From contig NW_006920410.1 of the NCBI RefSeq assembly GCF_000344685.1, positions 3,900,096 through 3,964,095 on the forward strand: DNA of 64,000 nucleotides. Reading direction: 5' to 3'. The stretch comes from Gloeophyllum trabeum ATCC 11539 (lineage: Eukaryota > Basidiomycota > Agaricomycetes > Gloeophyllales > Gloeophyllaceae). Numbering within the stretch: position 1 is the stretch's first letter; each line of letters opens with the position of its first letter. The position numbers and the translations under genes were made by a program. Shown here piece by piece: positions 36,229 through 46,115 of this stretch. The notes below the pieces were generated by a model that worked only from the letters and a program-made list of their open reading frames with translations, did not search any database and was not told the origin of the DNA.

Positions 36229-37494
36229 ATGCCCAAACCAGAGCCGCAGGATTCCTCCGTCCCCGCTCCGCCCAAATACTTCCGCATCTCCAAATCACTC
36301 AGACCCTCCCTTAAAACGCGGCTCACTCCAGAAATCATAGCAGAGCTAGACGCCCTCTGGCACGCCGACCCGCGTGTCCCGACTCTGCAGAGTCGCCAGG
36401 CGTGGGCGCTCGCGCGCAGCATCGAGCCGATCCGCGTGCACAACTGGTTCTCGCACAAGAAGTCTTTGGCGGAGCGGAAGGGGCAGATTATCCCTGAAGG
36501 CACGTATGAGCTGGATACGCGACCACCGACAGAGCTGGAGAAGATCACGGGTGACGACGAGGAACAAGAGAATCGCCCAAAGAAACGGACCAAACGCCCA
36601 GAATCGCGCTCCAGTACTTTGTCACCGCCTGCGGGTACCAAGACTAAGGCTATAGACGAATTCCCCAGCTCAGAGTTGACTTTGGTGGACTATGATTCTG
36701 ACTCTGGTGATCATACCGCGTTTGGACGACCTCTATGCAACAGCGGACGATATAACAGCAAAAACGGGGAGCGTGCTCGCGACTCTGGTTATCTGCTGAG
36801 TTCTGGTCGACCTATGGACGCAAATACTCCGTCGAAACGCGCATATACCCCACTGGCTGGCGACTGCTCGGGCTCTGCTCTCTCTGCCAAGTCTCGTGCT
36901 CAAAGCCCCCGAGCAACTCAGATCGACTCGGATTCTCAGTGTGCCGCTACACCCCAGCTTGAGACTCGATTATGCAAGCAAGGAACAGTTGGCTCGTCCA
37001 CGTTCACGTGTGTTCTATGCAAACCAGGACCTACTAACAAAGGTATACTTTCTGGGAGCGCTTCACTTTATGGTCTTCCTTTAGAGGCTTATCCCCCTGG
37101 ATTCCGTGGCAGAACCTACTAACCTCCCCTCGCTGCTCTCGCCATCTGACGACACCGGCCCGCCTTGTCTGTATAAGCCTTTCTCCCTGCTGTTATCTCG
37201 ATATGGCGAATCTTTTATGGGTATACGGATGAAACTCGTCGATGAAGTCGCAGTGGGAATGTCTGCTATACCGTGGCTCGAGTCCCTGGAACGCGGGACG
37301 CAGCCCGAGGTGCGGATGGATTCATGTTTGTGTTGTGCTGACATTTTACCAGATATATTCGTGATGTGTACCAGACTTCGACGTCTATATCTACGCCCCT
37401 CCTGGGAGACCTATCCGAAGAAGTCGTCCCCGATATACCTAGGCAACTAGCCGCAAAACTCGAGGCGATCAACCGGGAGTTGGAACTCATGTGA
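36229..37494 (+). CDS. Homeodomain-like DNA-binding protein
   Basis: Three exons by frame. After a Pro-rich start, residues of about 28-80 read R-L-T-P-E-I-I-A-E-L-D-A-L-W, then R-Q-A-W-A-L-A-R-S-I, then V-H-N-W-F-S-H-K-K-S. This is a homeodomain with the third-helix W-F kept but the usual W-F-x-N-x-R changed to W-F-S-H-K-K, so DNA contacts may differ. The following region is a basic K-K-R-T-K-R stretch (likely nuclear localisation), then a Ser/Thr/Asp-rich and probably disordered tail. It is not one of the classical mating-type HD1/HD2 pairs: there is no divergent partner and no mitochondrial intermediate peptidase beside it. Introns from 37040 on were placed by frame and are less certain. 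Confidence 0.65.
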
Positions 37495-37609
37495 TGTTCT
37501 TGTTTCTGCTTGTCCTATCGAACCAGTTGCTGTGATCCGCATGTATGGAGGGACAGTTACAGTGCTATATATACAAATTCACTGCGAAGAAGATGCGCTG
37601 GTACATCCC

Positions 37610-39900
37610 TCAGTCCGCAAGCCCAGACCCAAAAACACCGATGAAATACCTCTTAACACCCTCAACACCTCCGACAATAGCCCCCACCACCCCGTCCGGC
37701 CTCACAATGACTACCTTCCTCCTGCCCTTCTCAGCAGAATAATGCTTATACGCATACCCAAAACAGTCCTTGACAACATGGTGCACACCGTCCCACGTCT
37801 CCCGAGGCTGCAGCCTCTCCACCGCCGTCCGCGTCGGGAAGACGACCACCGAGCGCGTAACCAGCGGCGGGAGCTCCTCCAGGACGTCCAGCACCTCTTC
37901 CACGGCGGAAGAGAATACGAGCACGGTATGGTGCGTCGGCTTGAACAAGTCAAACAGCCTCTTCGTCCCGGGCCCGACAGGACTAATATCAACCCCGGCC
38001 TTCAGATCCGCGAGGAACGGCGCGTCCGGCGCGCGGTCGCCCGCGTACACGCGAGCACCCCCCGCACCCGTCGCCGCCCCATACGCCTCCCTTACACTCA
38101 CCCACCTCCCCTCAGCCTCCTCGTCCACCACGATCTCGCTCCACCTATAATTCACGCCCAGCTGGAAGAACACCTTCCCGCGCACCCACGGGTTCGCGCC
38201 CTCGTCCTGCAGGTGCTCGGGCGGGATGTCGCGCTTGGTGGCGGCGGCCTCGACGGCGCGGTCGAGTAGCTGTGTGGTCTTGTTGAGCATCTGCGCGATG
38301 ACGGGGAGGCGCTCGGAGGTGTAAGTCCCCAGGAGGGAGGCGGGGGCGAGGGATTTGTGGACGAGCGCGAGTTTCCAGGCGAGGTTGAACTGGGTAAGGT
38401 GAATTTGTTAGGCTGGATGTGAAGAGGTGCAGCGGGGGAGGCTCACGCTGTCCATGACGGCGGAGTTGCTGCCCTGGTCAGTGGTGGGGTGGTCAGCAGG
38501 ACTTGGCTGGGGTGCATGTCTGCTCACCTGTGCACCGAAGGGGCTGTGGACGTGGGCCGCGTCTGGGAGCCCTTAGTCTAGCAAGCAGGAATGCAGCAAG
38601 CTGGTAATTATTCACCTCCGCATACGAACACTCTTCCTTCTCCGAATTTGTTCACCATCCGTATGTTAGGTCTGATTATACGTAAGTAGCCTTCCTCCAT
38701 GTTTGATAATGAGATAAACGCACCTGAAAGAGTTCAAGGTCACGAATTCACCAAGCTCAAAATCCGTCCTGCCTGAGACTTCCCGGACGAACTGTCTCAA
38801 AGCTTCCGGGTCCGACGCTAATTTTTCGTAATCCGCCTGTCGGCCACCGCTGAGAGACCAGAAGATACCGTCTTTCTCCGTGGGCCGGATCGTTACCCTG
38901 TGAGCGCCATGACACACGTACGATGAGGACGTCTATGAAACACTTACCACTTTGTGGAGACGTCGCCCCACATATGCCAGTACTGAGAATAGTGAGTAAT
39001 GATGTACAATCATTATCATTGGATAAGACGCCTACGTCGTTGCTGAGCCCAGTAATATGGACATCCGCGATGACGAGCCCGTCCTCTGCACGGGTCTCCC
39101 CAAGGAAGGTCAGACCAAGTTGTTTCCTCACGATTCCTTGTCGAGAACTCAGTTCGCGGTGGTAAGTGAATTCGTAAACCTCCTCTACCTTTACCGCCGT
39201 CCGCCCCAACTAGCCATCTTGCTTCGATAACGCCCGGCACCAGGTCACCGTCTTTTTGTACGGACACATGGACTGTCACAGCGTCGGGGTGCTGCTCGAA
39301 GTCGACAAGGCCTACGCCGTACTCTACTTCGCACCCGTGCCTTGATAGGTGAGAGCGCATTATTCTGGTTACTTCGTCTTGCCCAAGGGTATACCCTCGA
39401 AGCTATCATGGAAGGCAAGTGAAGAACGTGTGTATATCCTGGATAGTTTATAGGCTTACATATGGACAATCTGGCGTGGGGTCGTACACCGTGACCATGT
39501 CGAACTGTTTTGCCGGTTTAGTGATTCCCGGCGAGTCATATTGCGCACACGGGGGCAGCATGAACCCGGCTCTGAGGATATTAGGGAGGACGCCCAGAAA
39601 CTCGTATATTTCCAGCGTCCTAGGCTACATAGACGAATTGATGAGGCCGGCCGTGGAGCGGTGGCGATAGGAACAGCTGCCTGACCATGATCCCCGCTCC
39701 TCGCTGCCCTACGGGAGGTGCAGGAGCCTTGTCAATGACGCGCACTGGGACCCCATTCTGCACCAGTGTGAGGGCGAGGACCAGTCCTGCAGGTCCTGCC
39801 CCAACCTACGATGGTGATAAGCTAGAAAAGACCGTGAGTGATGCACCTTACTCACTATGAGGATTGGGATAGGATCAATGTGTCCTTCCGAGGGTTGCAT
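37610..39900 (-). CDS. FAD monooxygenase, phenol-hydroxylase type
   Basis: Many short exons. It opens I-V-G-A-G-P-A-G-L-V-L-A-L-T (FAD Rossmann motif) and continues P-R-T-L-E-I-Y-E-F-L-G-V, the usual region after the Rossmann fold. Next come W-L-V-G-A-D-G-G-K (DG motif) and a Gly-Asp-type motif in V-F-V-C-G-G-A-A-H-V-H-S-P-F-G-A-Q-G, where the usual GDAAH reads GGAAH in this window. After F-N-L-A-W-K-L-A-L-V comes a C-terminal thioredoxin-like region with V-L-V-F-S-S-A, ending V-F-G-S-G-L-A-D. This domain pair (FAD domain plus phenol-hydroxylase dimerisation domain) is typical of phenol 2-monooxygenase relatives. Start at 39900 is the only nearby ATG. The substrate is unknown. Confidence 0.82.
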
Positions 39901-40808
39901 CTTCGCTGGCAAACGGGTTTGCAACGTGTCGCCTTTATATGAGTCTCAGGCAACCTATATCAGCCTGGATAACAGTAACCGCAGCTCCTAGGGTCATAGA
40001 AGACCGGTGGGCGGCAGCATCACGAGTTCTGGGTTCGCGTGATTTCACGCGGTACGAAAGGCTGAGCGTAATATTGGCTGAGCAAAGAGGCGAGAAAAAG
40101 GGATGAGTAAAGTGCTATTCATGGCTCAAGAAGACTGAAATATCTTCGGCTCAGTCCAACACTCCCGCTGGTCCGGGGAAGTGCACTTGCAAACCTAACC
40201 CTGCCCGTAGCCTGAGTGCCAGCGTTGCACACTTTGCGATTGATCCACCTCAGCAGTAGTAAGCTCCTAATGACTGGGCAACGGTCCAGCGATTCAGACA
40301 TGTGTAATCGCATGTTACGTCTCTGGTGAAAACGCAACTTACCTCATACGTACATCACCTACTTATAGCGGGTCCGGACAAGGGCCCGGCCTCGTGGCGA
40401 TATTTGGAGCAAACCAACTTGAAAGGGACTGCATTAGTCGTCAGCTTCAATCCGGACCTACGAACGTCGATGTGGTTGAAGTTAAGCCACTACGTATACC
40501 GCCGACATCTCCAACCCTAGGCTCCGACTCCTCCGAGTATGGAGGACATTGTCTACTACTTACTCTGTGAACTTATGGCGCCATAGCACGAGTCAAGCCA
40601 TATCTATCACAGTTGGAAACAAGCCGGGGGACACTATACAATCTCAGCCGCCGGCATATCGTTTCATTGGTGAATAAGATACTGGAGAACCGGAGCTATC
40701 ATGACTCGATCACGTTCACCATGTCTAACATGGGCGGTTAACGTTTAGTACTTATACCACCGTAGGAGTCATTCCTTCAGGCCAGGACTGCCTATTTCCC
40801 CGTCTATC
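39901..40808. other. Intergenic region, no gene recognised
   Basis: This 908-bp divergent gap lies between the phenol-hydroxylase-type gene and PNPOx copy 3. Short open frames (40119-40337 minus, 40326-40520 plus) show no domain. Confidence 0.4.
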
Positions 40809-41730
40809 ATGGTGAAGTTCTTCGATGAGATACCTCCCCATGTCCTGCAATGGATCGAGAAGCAGCACATGTTCACGGTCGCTACGGCTCCTTTAGCAGC
40901 GGATGGGCATGTCAATGTCTCCTCGAAGGGTGTAGGGGGGACGTTCCATATCGTCAATAATAGGAAGGTATGGTACGAAGATCTTACAGGCAGCGGTGAG
41001 TGTCGTGCTGCATCGGCGGGGTGTAGATAAGCGTCTAACCCCCCTGTCAGGCAGCGAAACCATCGCGCACTTGCGCGAGAATGGACGGATAACCATTTTC
41101 TTCAACGCCTTTGAAGGCCCTCCGATGATATGTCGCCTATTTGGCACAGGTATGTGGTCTCAGGCGCATGACTATAGGGTTGACTGATCGACGATTCTAC
41201 AGGGCTCGTGCATGAATTTGCCACACCTGAATATGATGCCTACATACCTCCGGACAAGCGGACGCCAGGCTCGCGCTCCGTGATAGTGGTCGATGTCCAC
41301 AAAGTGGCGACGGTGAGTCATTCGGAGTCAGCTCCCCCGTCTTTGAACCCGTCTGATCAATACGCAGAGCTGCGGCTTTGCAGTTCCTTTCTACGACTTC
41401 GTCGGCCACCGTGATACCCTTCTCAGTTCGGGCACACGGAAAGAATTGGCTGACCTCAACGCACTTGATGGAAGAGGCGAGGGTGGGCTCAAAGCTTACT
41501 GGGAGAACAACAATACGCGCAGTATAGATGGGCTCTCTGCGTTGCAGTTCGCACATAAGTCGGACAGGGTAGCTGACGCTACTAGGGATTTCAGTCGGTT
41601 CGGTGTGGTGACTCGCAAGAAGGGGGAGCGACGGAATATCGGGGGAGAAGAGATGAAACTGATGCTGCTGGCTTTCTTGTTTGGAGCGATTGTATCAGCC
41701 TTCTTTGCAAGGCTGCTCCGGGGATGTTGA
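40809..41730 (+). CDS. PNPOx-like flavin split-barrel protein with C-terminal membrane anchor (copy 3)
   Basis: Four exons with the same intron positions as the other two. It begins M-V-K-F-F-D-E-I-P, then Q-H-M-F-T-V-A-T-A-P-L, G-H-V-N-V-S-S-K-G-V-G-G-T-F and V-W-Y-E-D-L-T-G-S-G. Later parts are I-C-R-L-F-G-T-G, P-G-S-R-S-V-I-V-V-D-V-H-K-V-A-T and S-C-G-F-A-V-P-F-Y. The tail K-L-M-L-L-A-F-L-F-G-A-I-V-S-A-F-F-A-R is the membrane anchor. It differs from the others mostly in the loop before the anchor. No defects were found. Confidence 0.85.
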
Positions 41731-42252
41731 CGGTAGTGTTCATACTTGTACATGCCTGTGTAAGTAGGCCGTACTTGCTTACCTTTGACCTGCTCACCAC
41801 GAGCACCGGGACTGACAAGATAGTGTTCGGAAGTTATGTATGACCGCCGCACGCATTTCTGAGTCGCACTGAGACCCCCCCCCGCGCAGCCCCGCCACAC
41901 TAATCACAGTACTTTTACAGCTGCGATCCTTGAATTGACGAGCGGTCGAGTTCCTCACCAATCGTTGGGGGGAGGAAATATGAAGAAGTCCACATTAGCA
42001 TGGGCAGGCCAAGTCCTACTGAATACAATAATGCTGGGTCTAGCACACAAGATAGGACCGTCTGCAGGTGAGAATAGCTAGCGACCATGAGAATCCTGCA
42101 ATCTGAGCGTACTAGGAAGATGTAAGGTGTTGTAGAACAGTATTTCATATCCGATGAGACCTCCGTACTGCTGCATTTATGGGCCGAGGTAAAGTGCAAT
42201 CTATGAATAAGATAGATAAATTGGGATCGTGCTGAAAATCAGGCTTTGTTGC
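41731..42252. other. Intergenic spacer
   Basis: This 522-bp stretch between two convergent genes includes an 8-C run near 41877 and no recognised gene. Confidence 0.4.
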
Positions 42253-43038
42253 TTACCATAGGTCTTCTTCCGACTCGCTCTGGGTTTTCCATTCCAAGAA
42301 ATTGTTTTCCGTCGCACGATAGATGGTCTCCCAGTCAACGCAGCGGTGTGTCAGACCGAGCCCATCGATACCGTCTATGTGGTAAGCCTCTCGGAGGAAT
42401 ACGCTTTGCGGTTCAAGTCGCAGGTCCGGCGAGCACAAGATGGACTGGCGCAGGTAATTGATGCAATGTTGCAAGTGTGCTAGCTGCGCGTCCGCGAGGT
42501 CCTCACTTACGATGCCTTTTCGTAGGTTGTTCAGACAGTGGAGTTGGTGGAACATCGAAATGGAGAATGCGCGGTGCTTGGGCCCTAGGTGTACAAACCC
42601 TCCTCCGAGCGGGAACATAGATCCCCACTCGTCGAAGGATTCGGGGGTGTCTATTTGATAGTGCACCGAGTCCTCCACTGTTAAGAATGCCTCTGCAAGT
42701 GCAGGGATAGAAAAATGTTCCGGGTAATCATTTCCTTCATAAGCTAAAGTCATTATGGATGGGATGAATATTCCTGGGGGTGCGGCGGTAGACATACAGT
42801 AAACCTTTCGCGCATGCCACTCCACCATGATACTCAGGGTGCGAATAGCCACAAGGAAGATCGCGGTCACCACTAGCATCCAAGATGCCCATGGCAGCGG
42901 TGTTTGGACATAACGAAAAGGCATCAAGACACGCTGGAAGAGTGGGAAGTCGTCTCCCGCCGCGCTTGCGGGCTTCTGAGAAAACGTAGCGCAAAGCTCG
43001 CGGAAGTGCCAGTGGGCGCAGATAGGTGTCTTAAGCAT
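42253..43038 (-). CDS. UstYa-like (DUF3328) protein 1
   Basis: Apparently a single exon, about 261 residues. One membrane helix (W-M-L-V-V-T-A-I-F-L-V-A-I) sits near residue 50. The family hallmarks follow: F-H-Q-L-H-C (HxxHC) and then H-L-Q-H-C-I-N-Y-L-R-Q (second HxxHC). Between helix and motifs lie the usual W-G-S-M-F-P-L-G-G-G-F and a G-P-K-H-R-A-F-S-I-S loop. UstYa proteins are metal-dependent oxidases that cyclise or chlorinate peptide products in pathways such as ustiloxin and cyclochlorotine. The first ATG of the frame is at 43038; the TTG start upstream is ignored. A second UstYa-like gene lies 7.5 kb away. Confidence 0.82.
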   Translation of the reverse strand: MLKTPICAHWHFRELCATFSQKPASAAGDDFPLFQRVLMPFRYVQTPLPWASWMLVVTAIFLVAIRTLSIMVEWHARKVYCMSTAAPPGIFIPSIMTLAYEGNDYPEHFSIPALAEAFLTVEDSVHYQIDTPESFDEWGSMFPLGGGFVHLGPKHRAFSISMFHQLHCLNNLRKGIVSEDLADAQLAHLQHCINYLRQSILCSPDLRLEPQSVFLREAYHIDGIDGLGLTHRCVDWETIYRATENNFLEWKTQSESEEDLW

Positions 43039-43936
43039 GAGATACTCATTAGGGTATATCCTGCATTTCAATAGCTAGTTGTTCTGAATCAGAAGCAGTA
43101 AATAACTCAGATGCATACGGACAGTGCCCCTACACCCGCAGCAAACGTAGCTATCGCGAGTAGCGGGGTTTGATAAGGGAGCATGTGGCCATCTTGATGT
43201 GCGAGACGACGGTCCGCTGGAGTAAGGGCAAGGCCCTGCATTGACAGGAGGAACAGCCGCCACAGACTGACACGCTGCGATTCATTCCGCAAAGATCATC
43301 AGTCGTTTGTTCTGATTCTTCATACTTGTTTTCCTGCTGGTGTTCCGGGTATATGTTCACCGGTACCATTAGTTGACGGTCTGCGTATAATCATGATATC
43401 GGTCGGGCGGGGCGCCTTCTGCAGTTCGCCATACTTCGACGTTTGAAGGATCGTCGGGGCACCTACCTGGTAATTATTGGCCATCTGAATCTATTACAGG
43501 GTACATATAGCCTTCAGATTTCTTACTCGGAACGTTGCTGTATAATAATATACATTTCAAGACTGAAATCACTATCAAAGGGCTTTCACAATCGACTCGG
43601 AGTTTTGATTGAATCTGAGTACATACTGAGCTGTACACTTGCCTCATGAGGTGAGTCCGACAAGTTCGGGAGCTGCCGCCGGGCACTCTTGAGTCCCCGT
43701 ATGGACTTCCCCCGAGACCACCGATGGCATGATGCTCACAACGATGAAGTTGAGCGATGGCGCTGAGCGCTGGGCGTGGAATTCGCTTCCATTTGATAGA
43801 CCTGCGCCAGAAGGTTGCCGTCACGGACTGAGAATAGACTCGCGTCCCTCATATGTGGGGAACGAAGGAGTTCTAGTCCTACTCGTGAGTCCTTCTCCCC
43901 CTTCCAGGCGACATCTGTCCCAGCAGCGAGCCAAGC
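43039..43936. other. Divergent intergenic region, no gene recognised
   Basis: These 898 bp lie between UstYa-like gene 1 and the serine hydrolase. The short open frames here (for example 43107-43292 minus) have no domain or repeated core peptide, so no precursor was identified. Confidence 0.4.
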
Positions 43937-45946
43937 ATGAAAAGGACCGCAAAGGGCCCTGTTGAAAGCGATGACAAGGAAGTATTCAGAAACCTACTGC
44001 ATCCCCCCCGTAGATGGCAGGCGCTTTTTCTTATCACATTATGTTATTTTCTGTTCCGCTCAGTGCCGTCTTCCGTGCAAGAGGGACCTCTGGGAGATTG
44101 GCTGAAGTCGCGTTCTCCTAGTGGTTGGCCGCGAGCCTCGTGTCCTTACCCGTTTCCGAACGTCGTCTCTTCTTGGGCACCCACGGCAGAGTCGCCTGGA
44201 ATAACTGCTGCGTCAAAGAAACTAGACAAGAAGCTGAAAGCCAGAGTAGCAGCAGGTGGCATAGATGGACTAGCGGTGTCAGTCGTGACTTCTTCTGGTC
44301 CACTTTTCGAAGGGACGTATGGCGTTGTCAAAGCCAACGAGACCGACCCAACCAAGCGACTCGAGGTGGATCGTCATACCATTTTCCGCCTAGCTTCAGT
44401 CACAAAAATGCTAACCGCAATGGAGACGTGGATCCTTCGGCAGAGAGGTGCTCTAAGCTGGTATTATTTTCCCTTGTACGTACGACGCTCTGCTAACAAG
44501 AGTACATAGGGACGACGCAATCACGAAGTTTGTACCCGACTTCAGCATTATCTCCGACGAGGAACCTATCAACGTCAGGCAGCTTGCGTCCCATACCGCT
44601 GGTATCCCAGGGGACATGCCTCCGGGGCCCATGACTGAGTGGCCTCATAGCCTGGAGGGTGCTGGTACACCTCCCGAAAATGGGCTGCCATTTCCCGCTC
44701 CAGAGGATGTCCTCTCTGCGCTTGCCAACTTCAGGCCTGTCGTACCTCCATCTTACCTCCCTGTCTACTCAGATACCGGATATTCGCTTCTGGGAATGGT
44801 CAACCTTGGAGCAAATACTCTCTGGGAGAGTTCCCAAGGTGACAGACCGAAGACACATGCAGAGCTGCTAGAACGCGACATCTTCGAACCTCTCGGTATG
44901 CGCAACACCGGATTCTCAAGTAATGTCTTGGACAGAAGCCGGATTGCCGTGGCATCTCTCAACTCTTACGAAGCGGTGTGCCCTGTTCCACAGTTATCTT
45001 TATCTGTGAGTTGTTAATACTACTCGACCGTAGGACTACGACTTCCTCGAGGCCATGAACCCTGCTGGCGGGTGCTACAGTAGCCTAGCTGACCTCGGTC
45101 TCCTTGCGCAAAACCTCCTCGCCCCAGGAATAGGTACTGACTTGTTGACGCCGATGACCGTACGCGAATGGATGCGTCCACTCCATGCATGGTACGACGA
45201 CGCGACCGAAACCGGCCTCGTTTGGGAAATCGCGAAGTATCACAATTCCTGGGGTCAAGTTCAGCGGCTCTATCAGAAGTGTAAGTGACGATTACTGTGT
45301 TGTCTGCCGTACATTATCACAGCCACGTGGATGCTTTCCAGTTGGACAACTCGGAGGGTACCACACCGCATTCTCGTTGAATCCGACCAACGGGTTTGCC
45401 GTGATCGTACTCATGACGGGTGAATATCTCGACTCCCAAGCGCCCACGTTGGACGCCGTCGACGTGTTGCAACCTGCGATAGATCACTACATCGCTGAGA
45501 CTGTCGCACGCATGTACTCTGGGCGGTGGAGGGCTGAATCAAAGGATGAGGCAGCTGCGAGCGACGTCATCATCAGCATTCACAAAGGCTCCCTCTGGGC
45601 TGAGCGCATAATTCTCAACGGTACCGACGTCCTGGGAATGATATACGGGCAAGGCAAAACACGGAAGGTGGGCCTATTTTCCACAGGTCGTGTCGATGAA
45701 TTTCGGTGAGTAATATACCTGTTCCTATGTCGCACATCTATTCTGACCATCCCATGGTACAGTCTTGCCTTTGGCATACCCCCTTTCAACGATGCGCTGG
45801 GTTACGGGTGCACCATTTACTCCTTCGGCGCAGAGATCGGGTACTCCCGTGGGGCCCCTGTCAACGAGATGGTTTTCCGAGGCGATGCTGAGGGGAGGAT
45901 TCTCAGAGTGCCGTCTGTCGAGCTCGACCTGCGACGTGTTCATTGA
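43937..45946 (+). CDS. Membrane-anchored beta-lactamase-fold serine hydrolase
   Basis: Several exons. A hydrophobic segment near residues 30-45 (A-L-F-L-I-T-L-C-Y-F-L-F) precedes the hydrolase domain, so it is probably anchored in a membrane or secreted. The S-x-x-K active-site motif is S-V-T-K in F-R-L-A-S-V-T-K, followed by H-T-A-G-I-P-G and Y-S-D-T-G-Y-S-L-L-G, equivalent to the Y-x-N-type loop. G-G-Y-H-T-A-F matches the later conserved box. The fold is shared by class C beta-lactamases, D,D-peptidases, esterases (LACTB-like) and thioesterases, so activity on a peptide or ester is likely but not fixed. It converges on the S53 protease, with only 169 bp between stop codons. Confidence 0.84.
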
Positions 45947-46115
45947 GGATAACCCACCGATGCACTAGTAGAAATAGCATCCAACGATTCATGCGAGTTT
46001 TAACAGGACTGTTGTCGATAGCATTGCACCATACGACTCGACCAGTACTATTGTAGGGGTGACGGCATTCACTGTTTCCGCATTGTACAGGATCAGTCTT
46101 TGTATCATGCCGACT

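Noticed and set aside
36229..37494. Mating-type homeodomain locus
   Set aside because: Only one homeodomain gene, with no divergent HD partner and no mitochondrial intermediate peptidase beside it.
43039..43936. RiPP precursor between UstYa-like gene 1 and the hydrolase
   Set aside because: No frame with a signal peptide followed by repeated core segments and dibasic cut sites was seen.
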